Notes: a model not told the origin generated them from the letters alone. 64,000 nt of DNA from Rhodobacter sp. CZR27 (GCF_002407205.1 NZ_CP023548.1:3224001-3288000), one strand, 5' to 3'; positions 1-9,938 are shown, counted from the stretch's first letter. Numbers and translations are program-made.

Positions 1-707
1 CGCAGGCCGGCAGCTTCGTGCCGGCGGGGCGAGCGCATGTCGGGCTGGTGAGCCAGCTGTTCAGCCGGGTGGGCGCCGCCGACGACCTCGCCCGCGGGCG
101 GTCCACCTTCATGGTCGAGATGGTGGAAACCGCCGCCATCCTGAACCAGGCCGACGACCGGGCGCTGGTGATCCTGGACGAGATCGGCCGCGGCACCGCC
201 ACCTGGGACGGTCTCTCGATTGCCTGGGCGACGCTTGAGCATCTGCACGACCAGAACCGCTGCCGCGCGCTTTTCGCCACGCATTACCACGAGATGACCG
301 CGCTGGCCGGCAAGCTGAAGGGCGTCGAGAATGCGACCGTCAGCGTGAAGGAATGGGAAGGCGACGTGATCTTCCTGCACGAGGTGCGCAAAGGCGCCGC
401 CGATCGCTCCTATGGGGTGCAGGTCGCCCGTCTGGCCGGATTGCCCGCGCCGGTGATCGAACGGGCGCGTGCGGTTCTCGACGCGCTGGAATCCGGGGAA
501 CGCGAAAGCGGCACGCGCCGTCAGTCGCTGATCGACGACCTGCCGCTGTTCCGCGCCGCGCCGCCTCCGCCGCCGGCTGCACCGGCGAAACCCTCGGCCG
601 TGGAGGAACGCCTGAAGCAGGTCCACCCCGACGAGCTGAGCCCGCGCGAGGCGCTGCACCTGCTTTACGAATTGAAGGCGCTTCAGACCGGAGACGACAG
701 GTCATAG
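1..707 (+). CDS. mutS: DNA mismatch repair protein MutS, C-terminal part (5' end outside window)
   Basis: This is the ATPase end of MutS, which recognises mismatches and recruits MutL. The frame is open to the left edge, so the start, the mismatch-binding domain and the Walker A loop lie outside the window. Visible are the STFMVEM signature, the Walker B stretch [11 protein letters not shown] and the ATHYHE motif, all typical of the MutS ATPase. A Pro/Ala-rich linker and a short C-terminal helical tail follow. It converges on grpE, and a GC-rich stem-loop lies between them. The identity is clear; only the 5' limit is unknown. Confidence 0.96.
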   Translation, partial: QAGSFVPAGRAHVGLVSQLFSRVGAADDLARGRSTFMVEMVETAAILNQADDRALVILDEIGRGTATWDGLSIAWATLEHLHDQNRCRALFATHYHEMTALAGKLKGVENATVSVKEWEGDVIFLHEVRKGAADRSYGVQVARLAGLPAPVIERARAVLDALESGERESGTRRQSLIDDLPLFRAAPPPPPAAPAKPSAVEERLKQVHPDELSPREALHLLYELKALQTGDDRS

Positions 708-718
708 CGATAGACCCG

Positions 719-742
719 GCCGGGGCGCCTGCAGGCCCCGGC
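719..742. terminator. GC-rich stem-loop between mutS and grpE
   Basis: Perfect 8-bp arms GCCGGGGC (719-726) and GCCCCGGC (735-742) enclose an 8-base loop in the gap between the convergent 3' ends of mutS and grpE. There is no T run on either side, so it may protect 3' ends or act as a weak bidirectional terminator. Confidence 0.5.
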
Positions 743-755
743 GGATCTGGCCTGC

Positions 756-1301
756 TCAGGCGCCGGTGTTGGAGGAGACACCCACCTGCGCGGGGCGCAG
801 CAGGCGGTCGTGGATCATGAAGCCCTCGGTCATCACCTGGATGATCTGGCCGGCCTTGGTGCCCGGCACGGGGGCCTCGAACATGGCCTGATGCTGCTGG
901 GGATCGAAGGCGTCGCCGACCTGCGGGCTGATCGGCCGCACGCCATGCTTCGTCATCACGTTCAGCAATTCGCGCAGCGTGAGTTCCACGCCTTCGAGCA
1001 GCGCCGAGGCGGCCGCCCGCTGTTCGTCGGTCGCCACGTCGAGCGCGCGGCTCAGGTTGTCATAGACCGGCAGCAGGTCGCGGGCGAGTCGCGTGCCGCC
1101 ATACTGCTCGGCCTCGCGCCGGTCGCGCTCGGCGCGCTTGCGGCTGTTCTCGGCATCGGCCAGCGCCCGCATGAACCGGTCGCGCAGCTCGTCGCGTTCC
1201 GCGCGCAGCGCCTCGAATTCGCCGAGGTCCGGCGCAGCGGCCGGTTCGGGGGTCGCCTCGACCCGATCCATCTCATCCCGGGGTGCCTGATCCTCGGCCA
1301 T
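756..1301 (-). CDS. grpE: Nucleotide exchange factor GrpE
   Basis: GrpE releases ADP from DnaK in the cytoplasmic Hsp70 cycle. The protein has an acidic N-terminus, a long charged helix of the GrpE dimer stalk, then the C-terminal beta domain with the family-typical GDAFDPQQHQAM and GFMIHDRLLRPA stretches. It lies directly downstream of hrcA. The ATG at 1301 (181 residues) has a GAGGAA ribosome site 7 bases upstream. In-frame ATGs at 1325 and 1334 are alternatives, and the one at 1334 overlaps the hrcA stop. dnaK and dnaJ are not in the window. Confidence 0.95.
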   Translation of the reverse strand: MAEDQAPRDEMDRVEATPEPAAAPDLGEFEALRAERDELRDRFMRALADAENSRKRAERDRREAEQYGGTRLARDLLPVYDNLSRALDVATDEQRAAASALLEGVELTLRELLNVMTKHGVRPISPQVGDAFDPQQHQAMFEAPVPGTKAGQIIQVMTEGFMIHDRLLRPAQVGVSSNTGA

Positions 1302-1330
1302 GTCGTCTTTCCTCGCGTTCGTCATACCCG

Positions 1331-2401
1331 TCATCCCTTGCCGCGGTCGGACACCAGCCGACCCACCAGCTGCGCCGTGTAGTCGACGATCGGCACGATG
1401 CGACCGTAGTTCAGCCGCGTCGGTCCGATCACGCCGATGGCGCCGATGATCTTCCGATCCGCGTTCATATAGGGAGAGACCACCAGAGAGGAACCCGAAA
1501 GTGAGAAAAGCTTGTTTTCAGAACCGATGAAAATGCGCACGCCTTCGCCGGATTCCGCCAGTTCCAGAAACTCGGCGATGTCACGCTTGCGTTCGAGATC
1601 ATCAAAAAGGCTGCGGATGCGCTCGAAATCGGCCGCCTCGGTCCCGCCTTCGAGCAGGTTCGCCCGCCCGCGCACGATCAGCCGCTCGGACTGCTCGCCC
1701 GGGTTCTCCCACACGGCCAGCCCGCTCTGCACCAGTTCATGCGCAAGGGCGTCGATTTCCTGACGACGCTGGGCGATCTCCTGACCCACCGTCTGGCGCA
1801 GGTCGGCCAGCGTCAGCCCCTCGACCAGCGCATTGAGGAAATTGGCGGCCTCGCGCATGGACGAGGCGGTCTGGCCCGGCGGCGGGCGGAACACGCGGTT
1901 CTCGACATGGCCATTGGCAAAGACCAGCACGACCAGCGCACGATCCGCCCCAAGGCTCACGAATTCGATGTGCCGGATCGGCGCTTCCTGCTTCGGCGCG
2001 AGCACGAGGCTTGCGCCATGGGTGATGGACGAGAGCGTCGCCCCCACCCGGTCGAGCAGCGAGACCACGTCATGCTCGTTGCCGCCCATGGTGGCGTCGA
2101 TCCGGGAGCGATCCTCGTCCGAGACGGTGCCCACTTCCAGCAGGCCATCTACGAACATGCGCAGGCCAAGCTGGGTCGGGATGCGCCCGGCCGAGACATG
2201 CGGGCTGTCCAGCAGCCCGAGGAACTCCAGATCCTGCATCACGTTGCGGATCGTCGCGGCGCTGACCTTCTCGGTCATGTGGCGTGTCAGGGTGCGCGAG
2301 CCCACGGGATCGCCCGAGGCAAGGTAGCCCTCGACCACCCGGCGAAACACCTCGCGCGAGCGGTCGTTCATCTCGGAAAGGATCCTGTTCCCTTCGTTCA
2401 T
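1331..2401 (-). CDS. hrcA: Heat-shock transcriptional repressor HrcA
   Basis: HrcA is the winged-helix repressor of class I heat-shock operons; it binds CIRCE operators and needs GroEL for activity. At 356 residues it has the usual length, with the DNA-binding N-terminus ([21 protein letters not shown]), a central GAF-like region and the C-terminal [13 protein letters not shown] stretch. The ATG at 2401 is preceded by GGAAGG; a TTG at 2416 is in frame but has no better ribosome site. It is co-transcribed with grpE. No CIRCE element was seen in its own upstream region, so targets such as groESL are probably elsewhere. Confidence 0.96.
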   Translation of the reverse strand: MNEGNRILSEMNDRSREVFRRVVEGYLASGDPVGSRTLTRHMTEKVSAATIRNVMQDLEFLGLLDSPHVSAGRIPTQLGLRMFVDGLLEVGTVSDEDRSRIDATMGGNEHDVVSLLDRVGATLSSITHGASLVLAPKQEAPIRHIEFVSLGADRALVVLVFANGHVENRVFRPPPGQTASSMREAANFLNALVEGLTLADLRQTVGQEIAQRRQEIDALAHELVQSGLAVWENPGEQSERLIVRGRANLLEGGTEAADFERIRSLFDDLERKRDIAEFLELAESGEGVRIFIGSENKLFSLSGSSLVVSPYMNADRKIIGAIGVIGPTRLNYGRIVPIVDYTAQLVGRLVSDRGKG

Positions 2402-2534
2402 CGTGCTGCCTTCCAAGCGACTGCCGACTTTAGCGAGCGCCCTTGGCCGCCGTCAATCAGCGTTGCAGTCAATCAGGGTTGCATCCGGGGCCGCGCGGGG
2501 CCTATCTGGCGCCGTTCCAGACAAGAGGTTTCCC

Positions 2535-3248
2535 ATGCGTCCTTCCGGCAGAAAGCTCAACCAGATGAGGCCGGTTTCGATCGAGCCCGGCGTGATGAAA
2601 CATGCCGAGGGCTCGTGCCTGATCCGGATGGGCGACACGCATGTGCTCTGCTCGGCCTCGATCGAGGACAAGCCGCCGCCGTTCCTGAAGAACACGGGCC
2701 TAGGCTGGGTCACGGCCGAATACGGGATGCTGCCGCGCGCCACCACCTCGCGCAACCGGCGCGAGGCGGCCTCGGGCAAGCAGAGCGGCCGGACGCAGGA
2801 AATCCAGCGCCTGATCGGCCGGGCCCTGCGCGCGGGCGTCGACCGTTCGGCCCTTGGGGAACGGCAGATCGTGATCGACTGCGACGTGATCCAGGCGGAC
2901 GGCGGCACGCGCTGCGCCTCGATCACCGGGGGCTGGGTCGCGCTCAGGCTGGCGGTCAACAAGCTCCTGAAGGCGGGGATCATCGTCTCGGATCCGATCG
3001 TGGACCATGTGGCGGCGATCTCCTGCGGGATCTATGCCGGGCAGCCGGTGCTGGACCTCGACTATGCCGAGGATTCGACTGCCGGGACGGACGGCAACTT
3101 CATCCTCACCGGGCGCGGGCGGCTGGTGGAAGTGCAGATGTCGGCCGAAGGGGCAAGCTTCTCGCGCGACGAGATGGGCCACCTGCTGGATCTTGCCGAA
3201 GCCGGCATCGCCGAGCTGGTCGCCGCGCAGAAGGCCGCCCTGCCATGA
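2535..3248 (+). CDS. rph: Ribonuclease PH
   Basis: RNase PH is the phosphate-dependent 3'-5' exoribonuclease that trims tRNA 3' ends. The 237-residue product matches the family length and carries [11 protein letters not shown] at the N-terminus, the [12 protein letters not shown] loop, and the [18 protein letters not shown] core of the active site. The ATG at 2535 follows AGAGG. It diverges from hrcA, leaving a 133-bp intergenic region. It overlaps rdgB by 4 bases (ATGA), heading a compact rph-rdgB-ridA-like-hemW-DUF454 run. Confidence 0.96.
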   Translation: MRPSGRKLNQMRPVSIEPGVMKHAEGSCLIRMGDTHVLCSASIEDKPPPFLKNTGLGWVTAEYGMLPRATTSRNRREAASGKQSGRTQEIQRLIGRALRAGVDRSALGERQIVIDCDVIQADGGTRCASITGGWVALRLAVNKLLKAGIIVSDPIVDHVAAISCGIYAGQPVLDLDYAEDSTAGTDGNFILTGRGRLVEVQMSAEGASFSRDEMGHLLDLAEAGIAELVAAQKAALP

Positions 3249-3856
3249 GCCGGAAGTTCATGGGCGACCGGCTGCTGGTCGCCACGCACAACCGGGGCAA
3301 GCTCGAGGAGATGGCCCATCTCTTCGAGCCCTTCGGGATCGAGGTGATCTCGGCCGGCGATCTCGGCCTGCCCGAGCCCGAGGAAACCGAGACGACCTTT
3401 GTCGGCAATGCGCGCATCAAGGCCCATGCCGCGGCGAAGGCCGCGAACATGCCGGCGCTGGCCGACGATTCGGGCATCACCATCGACGCGCTCGATGGCG
3501 CGCCGGGGGTCTATACCGCCGACTGGGCCATGACGCCCGAGGGTCGCGACTTCAACATGGCGATGACGAAGACATGGGAGAAGCTGGAAGCGGCAAAGGC
3601 ACCCTTCCCGCGGAAGGCGCAGTTCCGCTGCACGCTGGTGCTGGCCTGGCCGGACGGACACGACGAGGTCTTCGAAGGCGTCATGGCCGGTCAGGTGGTC
3701 TGGCCGATGCGTGGCGACCAGGGGCATGGCTACGATCCGATCTTCCAGCCCGACGGCAGCGACCTGACCTTCGGCGAGATGGACCGCTGGGAGAAGAACG
3801 AGATCAGCCACCGCGCGAGGGCCTTCCGCAACCTCATGCACGGCTGCTTCAAATGA
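3245..3856 (+). CDS. rdgB: Non-canonical purine NTP pyrophosphatase (RdgB/HAM1)
   Basis: This enzyme hydrolyses dITP, ITP and XTP to the monophosphates and so keeps deaminated purines out of nucleic acids. The 203-residue product has the N-terminal [11 protein letters not shown] nucleotide-binding motif, [13 protein letters not shown], the metal-site ALADDSGI, and the C-terminal [10 protein letters not shown] and ISHRARAF motifs that define the HAM1 family. The start ATG overlaps the rph stop, and its own stop overlaps the next ATG, so translation is probably coupled along the operon. Confidence 0.96.
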   Translation: MSRKFMGDRLLVATHNRGKLEEMAHLFEPFGIEVISAGDLGLPEPEETETTFVGNARIKAHAAAKAANMPALADDSGITIDALDGAPGVYTADWAMTPEGRDFNMAMTKTWEKLEAAKAPFPRKAQFRCTLVLAWPDGHDEVFEGVMAGQVVWPMRGDQGHGYDPIFQPDGSDLTFGEMDRWEKNEISHRARAFRNLMHGCFK

Positions 3857-4227
3857 GGCGGATCTCGACCGGATCGCCGTTCGAGGCCACGATGGGCTTT
3901 TCCCGCGCCGTGGTGAAGGGCGGCTGGTGCTTCGTTTCCGGCGTCACCGGCTATGATTATGCCACGATGGCGATGCCTGACGGCATCGCCGAACAGGCCC
4001 GCAACGCCTTCACCACCATTGCACAGGTTCTTGAGGAAGCCGGCTTCGTCATGGCCGACATCGTCCGCGTGCAGTATACGGTGACCGACGCGGACCAGGT
4101 CGAGGCGCTGATCCCTGTTCTGGGCGAGGTGCTGGGCGAGATCCGACCCGCCGCGACCATGGTCATCGCCGGGCTGATCCGCCCCGAGATGCTGGTCGAG
4201 ATCGAGGTGACGGCCTTCAAGGGGTAG
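3853..4227 (+). CDS. RidA/YjgF-family protein
   Basis: A 124-residue RidA-family protein. Members deaminate reactive enamine/imine intermediates, though several subgroups lack the activity. The trimer-core features are visible: the FVSGVTGYDY strand turn, the helix QARNAFTTIAQVLEEAG, and RPAATMVIAGLIRPEMLVEI. In RidA proper the catalytic Arg lies in this last stretch, and an Arg is present in RPEM. It overlaps rdgB by 4 bases and precedes hemW by 2 bases. The substrate is not known from sequence. Confidence 0.88.
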   Translation: MRRISTGSPFEATMGFSRAVVKGGWCFVSGVTGYDYATMAMPDGIAEQARNAFTTIAQVLEEAGFVMADIVRVQYTVTDADQVEALIPVLGEVLGEIRPAATMVIAGLIRPEMLVEIEVTAFKG

Positions 4228-4229
4228 CG

Positions 4230-5387
4230 ATGGACGACTGGCGCAACGGCGGCTTCGGGCTTTACCTGCACTGGCCGTTCTGTCAGTCGAAATGCCCCTA
4301 TTGCGACTTCAACTCCCATGTGGCGGCCAGCATCGATCAGGGGCGCTGGCAGCGCGCCTATGTCTCGGAAATCCGCCGGATCGCGGCCGAGACCGGGGGG
4401 CGCGTGCTGAACTCGGTGTTCTTCGGTGGCGGCACGCCCTCGCTGATGCAGCCGGACCTGGTGGCGGCGATCCTCGACGCGGTGCGCGGCTCATGGCCGC
4501 TGGCGAACGACCTCGAGGTGACGCTGGAGGCCAATCCGGGCTCGGTCGAGGCAGGCCGCTTCCGCGGCTATCGCGAGGCCGGAGTGAACCGCATCTCGAT
4601 GGGGATCCAGGCGCTGAACGACGCGGACCTGCGCAAGCTCGGGCGCCTGCACTCGGTGGCCGAGGCGCGCGCGGCGCTCGAGGTGGCGCGCGCCACCTTC
4701 GACCGCGTCAGCTTCGACCTGATCTACGCGCGGCAGGACCAGTCGCTGGCAGACTGGCGGGCGGAACTGTCCGAGGCGCTGTCCTTCGCTGCCGATCACC
4801 TGTCGATGTATCAACTTACAGTTGAAGATGGCACGGCTTTCGGCGACCGTCTCCGCCGGGGCAGGCTTGGCGGCCTGCCGAAAGAGGAGTTGTCGGCCGA
4901 CATGTATGCGCTGACGCAGGAGTTGTGTGACGCAGCGGGGCTGCCGGCCTACGAGGTGTCGAACCATGCCCGTCCCGGATCGGAATCGCGGCACAACCTG
5001 ATCTACTGGCGCGCCGGCGACTATGCAGGAATCGGACCCGGAGCCCATGGCCGACTGACGCTGAAGGGCGCCCGCTGGGCCACCGAGGCGCCCAAGGCGC
5101 CGGGCGACTGGCTGACGCGCGTGGAACGCGACGGAAATGGCGAGATCCCGCGTGTGAGGCTGGACCGGGACGAGCAGGCGCTGGAATATCTGATGATGGC
5201 GCTGCGGCTACGCGAAGGCGTGGACACGGGGCGCCACGCTGCCCTGTCCGGCGCCCCGCTCGATGCGCGGCGGCTGGAGGATCTGGTGGAGATCGGCATG
5301 GTCGAGACGGCTGACGGACGGGTGCGGGCCACGACGGAGGGGCGCATGGTGCTCAACTCGGTCATTTCTTCGCTCGCGGGAGAGTGA
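4230..5387 (+). CDS. hemW: Radical SAM heme chaperone HemW
   Basis: A 385-residue radical SAM protein of the HemN/HemW family. The cluster motif C18-x3-C22-x2-C25 sits in HWPFCQSKCPYCDF, followed by FFGGGTPSLM and the ISMGIQALND stretch. The short N-terminus before the cysteines and the C-terminal HemN domain match HemW, a heme-binding chaperone, rather than the coproporphyrinogen oxidase HemN, which has a longer N-terminus with another Cys. Many databases still label this protein as an HemN-like oxidase. It is the fourth gene of the rph operon. Confidence 0.9.
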   Translation: MDDWRNGGFGLYLHWPFCQSKCPYCDFNSHVAASIDQGRWQRAYVSEIRRIAAETGGRVLNSVFFGGGTPSLMQPDLVAAILDAVRGSWPLANDLEVTLEANPGSVEAGRFRGYREAGVNRISMGIQALNDADLRKLGRLHSVAEARAALEVARATFDRVSFDLIYARQDQSLADWRAELSEALSFAADHLSMYQLTVEDGTAFGDRLRRGRLGGLPKEELSADMYALTQELCDAAGLPAYEVSNHARPGSESRHNLIYWRAGDYAGIGPGAHGRLTLKGARWATEAPKAPGDWLTRVERDGNGEIPRVRLDRDEQALEYLMMALRLREGVDTGRHAALSGAPLDARRLEDLVEIGMVETADGRVRATTEGRMVLNSVISSLAGE

Positions 5388-5388
5388 G

Positions 5389-5742
5389 ATGCACGTGCTC
5401 TGGCTATCGGCCGGCCTGACCTCGCTGGCCCTCGGCCTGATCGGGATCTTCCTGCCGCTGCTGCCGACGGTGCCCTTCCTGCTGCTCGCAGCCTTCTGCT
5501 TCGCACGATCGTCCGAGCGGCTGCACGGCTGGCTTGTCAGCCATCCTGTCCTGGGGCCGCCGATCCAGGACTGGGAACGTTCGGGAGCCATCTCCCGCCG
5601 TGGCAAGCAGATGGCGACCGTCTCGATGCTGGTGGTGTTCGGAGTGTCGGTCGGCCTTGAACTTCCACCGGCAATCCTGGCGGTTCAGGCGGCGGTGCTC
5701 TGTGCCACCGGCCTCTTCATATGGACCCGTCCCTCGGCATGA
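5389..5742 (+). CDS. YbaN/DUF454-family inner-membrane protein
   Basis: A 117-residue membrane protein of the DUF454 (YbaN) family. It begins with the typical segment LGLIGIFLPLLPTVPFLLLAA, then CFARSSERLHGWL, and ends with two more hydrophobic segments, giving about four membrane helices. The function is unknown. The start follows the hemW stop by one base. Its 3' end overlaps the 3' end of the convergent parB gene by 26 bases. Confidence 0.85.
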   Translation: MHVLWLSAGLTSLALGLIGIFLPLLPTVPFLLLAAFCFARSSERLHGWLVSHPVLGPPIQDWERSGAISRRGKQMATVSMLVVFGVSVGLELPPAILAVQAAVLCATGLFIWTRPSA

Positions 5743-6625
5743 CCGACAGGGTGCGGCAGAGCGTGTCGAGATCGTCGAGCGTGTTGTAGCGGATCGTGAG
5801 CCGCCCGCTTTCGCCGCCGGGCTCGTGGTCGATCGTGACAGCCATCTTCAGGTTCGCCGAAAGATCGGCCTCGAGTGCCCGCGTGTCGGCATCCTTGTCG
5901 CGAAAGGCACGGGGACCGCTGGACTTCTTCTTCTCCGCCCCGCCCTTTGCGAGCCGCTCGGTCTCGCGGACCGAGAGGTTGCGGGTGATGACCTGCCGCG
6001 CAAGCTCCGACGGGTTCGGCGTGGTGATGAGCGCCCGCGCATGGCCCGCCGTCAGCTTGCCCTCGCGCAGCCAGCCTTGCACATCCTCAGGAAGGTTGAG
6101 TAATCTCAATAGGTTAGCGATGTGGGACCGGCTTTTCGACAGCGCCTCGGCCACCTTTTCCTGAGTGTGCCCGAAGCGGTCCATCAGTTGCCGGTAGCCC
6201 ATCGCCTCTTCGATCGCATTCAGGTCGGCGCGCTGGATGTTCTCGATGATCGCGACCTCGAGCACCTCGGTGTCGTCGAACTCCCGGACAATCACCGGAA
6301 GCTCGTGCACCTGCGCGAGTTGCGAGGCCCGCCAGCGACGCTCGCCGGCAACGATCTCGAAGCGGTCGGATTGCGGGATCGGGCGGACCAGCAGCGGCTG
6401 GATCACGCCCTTCTGGCGGATCGACGCCGCCAGATCCTCCAGCGCCTCGGGGCTGAAATCGCGGCGCGGCTGGTTGGGGTTGGGCACCAGCTTCTCGACC
6501 GGCACCAGCAGGTCGGGGCGGCGCACGCCGCCCTGCCCTGTCGTGTCCACCTCTACCTGAATGTCCGCCATCAGCGCGGACAGGCCGCGTCCGAGCCCCC
6601 GACGTTCCATCTTCTTCTCCATCAC
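5717..6625 (-). CDS. parB: Chromosome-partitioning protein ParB
   Basis: ParB is the CTP-dependent clamp that loads at parS and spreads to form the origin-proximal partition complex. The 302-residue product has the N-terminal ParA-stimulating segment (RRGLGRGLSALMADI), the CTPase motif GERRWRA at residues 94-100, a central helix-turn-helix (EKVAEALSKSRSHIANLLRL), and a C-terminal dimerisation region. The start overlaps the parA stop by ATGA; an ATG five codons downstream is an alternative. Two perfect parS sites lie within 4.3 kb. Confidence 0.96.
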   Translation of the reverse strand: MMEKKMERRGLGRGLSALMADIQVEVDTTGQGGVRRPDLLVPVEKLVPNPNQPRRDFSPEALEDLAASIRQKGVIQPLLVRPIPQSDRFEIVAGERRWRASQLAQVHELPVIVREFDDTEVLEVAIIENIQRADLNAIEEAMGYRQLMDRFGHTQEKVAEALSKSRSHIANLLRLLNLPEDVQGWLREGKLTAGHARALITTPNPSELARQVITRNLSVRETERLAKGGAEKKKSSGPRAFRDKDADTRALEADLSANLKMAVTIDHEPGGESGRLTIRYNTLDDLDTLCRTLSVMPRDGSI

Positions 6626-7446
6626 AGCGCAGGTTCCGGTTGCGGAGCGAAGCCGTGCCGGCTGACGATCTCCTGCGACAGCGCACGATAGGCTTCGCTG
6701 CCTTTCGAATTCGGATCATAGGTCAGGACCGGAACGGCATAGGACGGTGCCTCGCTCACGCGCACGTTGCGCGGGATCATGGTTCGGAACACCAAGTCGC
6801 CGAGGTTCTGCCGCGCGTCGCCCTCGACGAGTTGCGACAGATTGTTGCGGCGGTCATACATCGTCAGCAGCACGCCTTCGATCCGCAGCGCAGGGTTGGC
6901 AGTGGTGCGGATCTCGCGGATCGTCAGCATGAGCTGCGACAGACCCTCCAGTGCGAAGAACTCGCTTTGAAGCGGGACCAGGACGGAGTCGCAGGCGATC
7001 AGGGCGTTGACGGTGAGAAGGCTCAGGGAGGGCGGGCAATCGATCAGGATGTAGTCGAAGCCGAATTTCCCCATGTCCGGTTGACGAAGAGCCTCGCGCA
7101 GCAGCTGGCTGCGCCTTTCGTTCACCGCAAGCTCCACATCCGCCGAGGCGAGATCGGCATTTGCCGGGCAGATGAACAGCGTCTCGGTCTTTGTCGGCAG
7201 GATCACGTCGGACAGGTCGGGCCGGTCGAGCAGCAGATCATAGGTTGTCAGCTTGCGATCGCCGGCCTCGATCCCCAGGCCGGTCGAGGCGTTGCCCTGC
7301 GGGTCGAGATCGACCACGAGAATTCGCGCCCCCAGCTCGGCAAGGCCAGCGGCAAGATTGATCGCCGTGGTCGTCTTCCCCACCCCGCCCTTCTGGTTGG
7401 CGATGGCCATGATGCGGGTGGTTCGGGCGTGGTTCTTGTCAGACAT
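6622..7446 (-). CDS. parA: Chromosome-partitioning ATPase ParA
   Basis: ParA (Soj-type) is the ATPase that moves ParB-bound origins. The 274-residue protein carries the deviant Walker A KGGVGKTT at residues 19-26 with the signature lysine, the Walker B-like YILIDCPPSLSLLT, and the VDLDPQGNASTGLG stretch. A short N-terminal extension precedes the P-loop, as in chromosomal ParA. It overlaps rsmG by 8 bases and parB by 4, so rsmG-parA-parB look like one transcription unit. Confidence 0.97.
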   Translation of the reverse strand: MSDKNHARTTRIMAIANQKGGVGKTTTAINLAAGLAELGARILVVDLDPQGNASTGLGIEAGDRKLTTYDLLLDRPDLSDVILPTKTETLFICPANADLASADVELAVNERRSQLLREALRQPDMGKFGFDYILIDCPPSLSLLTVNALIACDSVLVPLQSEFFALEGLSQLMLTIREIRTTANPALRIEGVLLTMYDRRNNLSQLVEGDARQNLGDLVFRTMIPRNVRVSEAPSYAVPVLTYDPNSKGSEAYRALSQEIVSRHGFAPQPEPAL

Positions 7447-8065
7447 GAGCCAAGGCTTTCAGCTTCAGGATGACGGCTTCGGAATCTGTCATGCTCGGGT
7501 GGACCTCGAGATCCATTGTCCACGTCTTCCGTGCCTGCGCAATCTCTCCCGCATGGGCGGCGCCCTTGGGAAACAGGCAGACGGACTCTGCCGAAAGATG
7601 AGGCGCCGCCAGGCCGCACAGCACATCGAGAGGTGCCAGGGCCCGCGCGCTGACAACATCCGCCCGCATGGGATGCAGAGCCTCAATGCGCTCGGCCAGA
7701 ACCTCGGCCTTCAGGTTCAGGTCGCGAATGGCGGTGCGCAGGAAGGTTGCCTTGCGCAGGTCGGATTCAACAAGGATGAACCGAGTTTCCGGCGACCGCT
7801 CAGCCGCTATCGCGGCCAGCACGATCCCGGGGAAGCCGGCACCGCTACCAAGATCCATCCACAGGCCCGGCTCCCGGAGAGCGAGAGGGAAGAGCTGCGC
7901 CGAGTCGAGAACATGACGGTGCCAGATATCCGGCAGCGTGGACTTCGCGATCAGGTTGATCGCGGGTGTCCACTTCTCGACGAGGGCAACGAAGCGGTTG
8001 AGCCGATCGAGTGTTTCACGTGAAACATCCAGTCCCGCCGGCATCGGGTGTGACATCACGTTCAT
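7439..8065 (-). CDS. rsmG: 16S rRNA (guanine-N7) methyltransferase RsmG (GidB)
   Basis: RsmG methylates G527 in the 530 loop of 16S rRNA using S-adenosylmethionine. The 208-residue product has the SAM-binding loop [10 protein letters not shown] at residues 71-80 and the RHVLDSAQL stretch typical of the family. The VSRETL segment near residue 14 is encoded by a parS palindrome. The start ATG overlaps the mnmG stop (ATGA). Order mnmG-rsmG-parA-parB is the usual one. Confidence 0.96.
   Translation of the reverse strand: MNVMSHPMPAGLDVSRETLDRLNRFVALVEKWTPAINLIAKSTLPDIWHRHVLDSAQLFPLALREPGLWMDLGSGAGFPGIVLAAIAAERSPETRFILVESDLRKATFLRTAIRDLNLKAEVLAERIEALHPMRADVVSARALAPLDVLCGLAAPHLSAESVCLFPKGAAHAGEIAQARKTWTMDLEVHPSMTDSEAVILKLKALAHV
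8012..8027. other. parS centromere site 1 (inside rsmG)
   Basis: TGTTTCACGTGAAACA is a perfect 16-bp palindrome identical to the canonical parS sequence bound by chromosomal ParB. It lies in the rsmG coding region, specifying residues D-V-S-R-E-T. It is about 1.4 kb upstream of the parB start and about 5 kb from the candidate oriC. Confidence 0.95.
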
Positions 8066-9936
8066 CCCGCTGCTGCATCGCGATAGGACTTGCGCAGGCG
8101 CGCCAGAATGAGCGTCAGGGCGGACGGGGTCATGCCCTCGATCCGCGCTGCCTGCGCAATGGATGCCGGCTGGGCTCGCGACAATTTGCCCTTCAACTCC
8201 GACGACAAGCCGGACAATGCGCCGTAATCGAACCCCTCCGGAATGCGAACGGCTTCGTCTCGCTTCAGCGCCGCGGCTTCCGATGCCTGGCGATCAATGA
8301 ACTGCGCATAAAGCGCGTCCCTGGAGATCTGATCGCGAATGGAAGGCGGCAGCTCCGCGTAGTCCGGGACGACCGACTCCAGCGCCTCTGCAGCCTCCGG
8401 ACCAAAGGCCAGGATGGAGAAGGCGCTGCGGCGCGCCCCGTCCTGACTGATGCGCAATCCGAGATCAGCAACGGCAGAGCTGGTCAGGATACACTCCTCG
8501 AGCGCCCGCCGGCCGCGCGAAAGCTGCTCCATCTTCTCGGAAAAGGCGCGCCGACGGTTCTCGCCGACACAGCCAACGTCGATCCCGAGCGGTGTCAGGC
8601 GTTGATCCGCATTGTCTGCCCTTAGCGACAGACGGAACTCGGCGCGCGACGTGAACATCCGATACGGTTCCGTCACGCCGCGGCTGGTGAGGTCGTCGAT
8701 CATGACCCCGATGTAGCTGTCGGCTCGACCGAAGTGCACAGGCTCCCTGCCCTGCGCGGCCAAGGCGGCATTCAGTCCGGCAACCATCCCTTGCGCCGCA
8801 GCTTCCTCGTAACCGGTCGTGCCGTTGATCTGACCGGCAAAGTAGAGGCCCTGCAGCGCCTTGAGCTCAAGGGTCGGACGAAGCTCGCGCGGGTCGAAGT
8901 AGTCGTATTCGATCGCGTAGCCAGGCTGCAGGATCTGCACATTCTCCAGCCCACGGATCGAGCGGACATAAGCTTCCTGCACTTCCGCCGGCAGCGAGGT
9001 GGAGATGCCGTTCGGATAGACGGTGGGATCGTCCAGACCCTCCGGCTCAAGAAACACCTGATGCTCGGACTTGTCGGCAAAGCGCACGACCTTGTCCTCG
9101 ATGGAGGGGCAGTAGCGCGGGCCTACGCCTTCAATGTGCCCCCCATACATTGCGGAACGCGACAGGTTGTCCCGCACGATCTGGTGGGTGCGCTCATTGG
9201 TATGCGTGATCCCACAGGCGATCTGACGGGCCTTCGGAACCGTGTTCAGGAAGGAGAAGAGCACGGGATCGTCGTCTCCCGGCTGCATTTCCAGGCCACT
9301 CCAGTCGATGGTCCGACCGTCCAGCCGCGGTGGCGTACCAGTCTTCAGGCGGCCCCGTGCAAGGTCCAGATCGGCCAACCTCGCGGCCAGCCGCTCCGAC
9401 GCCGGATCTCCGATCCGTCCCCCGCGCTGCCGCACATCCCCGATGTGAATCACGCCGTTCAGGAAGGTCCCGGACGTCAGAAGGACCGCATGCGCCGACA
9501 GCACACTGCCCTCAGCTAGAACGACGCCCGAGACCCGCGTACCCTCGACGCAAAGGTCGACAACCTCGCCTTCCACAATCCGAAGCCCGGGCTGCGCGGC
9601 AAGGACCGCCTGCATTCCCTGACGGTAGAGCTTGCGATCGGCCTGGGCCCGAGGACCCTGCACCGCAGGCCCCTTCTTCCGGTTCAACAGGCGGAACTGG
9701 ATCCCGGCCTCATCGGCAACCCGCCCCATCACTCCATCCATCGCGTCGATCTCGCGCACGAGATGGCCTTTTCCGAGGCCGCCAATGGCGGGATTGCAGG
9801 ACATGATCCCTATGCCGCCAAGTGACAGCGTCACGAGCGCCGTCGACGCTCCCATGCGCGCAGCGACAGCGGCCGCTTCGCATCCCGCATGGCCTCCGCC
9901 GATCACGATGACGTCGAAATGTTTCACGTGAAACAC
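8062..9936 (-). CDS. mnmG: tRNA uridine 5-carboxymethylaminomethyl modification enzyme MnmG (GidA)
   Basis: MnmG is the FAD- and NADH-binding partner of MnmE in wobble-uridine modification of tRNA. The FAD loop [14 protein letters not shown] is near the N-terminus, followed by [18 protein letters not shown] and the [13 protein letters not shown] signature. The GTG at 9936 gives 624 residues and has GGGAA upstream with 6-base spacing. A GTG at 9927 (reading MKHFDVIV) and a TTG at 9954 are alternatives. The choice is hard because a parS palindrome spans this stretch. The TTG start would overlap the end of mnmE. Confidence 0.95.
   Translation of the reverse strand: MFHVKHFDVIVIGGGHAGCEAAAVAARMGASTALVTLSLGGIGIMSCNPAIGGLGKGHLVREIDAMDGVMGRVADEAGIQFRLLNRKKGPAVQGPRAQADRKLYRQGMQAVLAAQPGLRIVEGEVVDLCVEGTRVSGVVLAEGSVLSAHAVLLTSGTFLNGVIHIGDVRQRGGRIGDPASERLAARLADLDLARGRLKTGTPPRLDGRTIDWSGLEMQPGDDDPVLFSFLNTVPKARQIACGITHTNERTHQIVRDNLSRSAMYGGHIEGVGPRYCPSIEDKVVRFADKSEHQVFLEPEGLDDPTVYPNGISTSLPAEVQEAYVRSIRGLENVQILQPGYAIEYDYFDPRELRPTLELKALQGLYFAGQINGTTGYEEAAAQGMVAGLNAALAAQGREPVHFGRADSYIGVMIDDLTSRGVTEPYRMFTSRAEFRLSLRADNADQRLTPLGIDVGCVGENRRRAFSEKMEQLSRGRRALEECILTSSAVADLGLRISQDGARRSAFSILAFGPEAAEALESVVPDYAELPPSIRDQISRDALYAQFIDRQASEAAALKRDEAVRIPEGFDYGALSGLSSELKGKLSRAQPASIAQAARIEGMTPSALTLILARLRKSYRDAAAG
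9920..9935. other. parS centromere site 2 (5' end of mnmG)
   Basis: A second exact copy of TGTTTCACGTGAAACA, 1908 bp from the first. It overlaps the first codons of mnmG and is read in a different frame from the rsmG copy, giving F-H-V-K-H. It is about 3.2 kb from the candidate oriC. Confidence 0.95.
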
Positions 9937-9938
9937 CC

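Noticed and set aside
2402..2534. Possible CIRCE operator upstream of hrcA
   Set aside because: A TTAGC-like start is present at about 2429, but no GAGTGCTAA partner arm at 9-base spacing follows.
1739..3244. Long upstream extension of the rdgB reading frame
   Set aside because: The frame is open through hrcA antisense and rph because of high GC; rdgB homology begins only at the ATG at 3245.
4230..5387. Oxygen-independent coproporphyrinogen III oxidase (HemN)
   Set aside because: The cluster motif lies at residues 18-25, as in HemW; HemN has a longer N-terminus with an extra conserved Cys.
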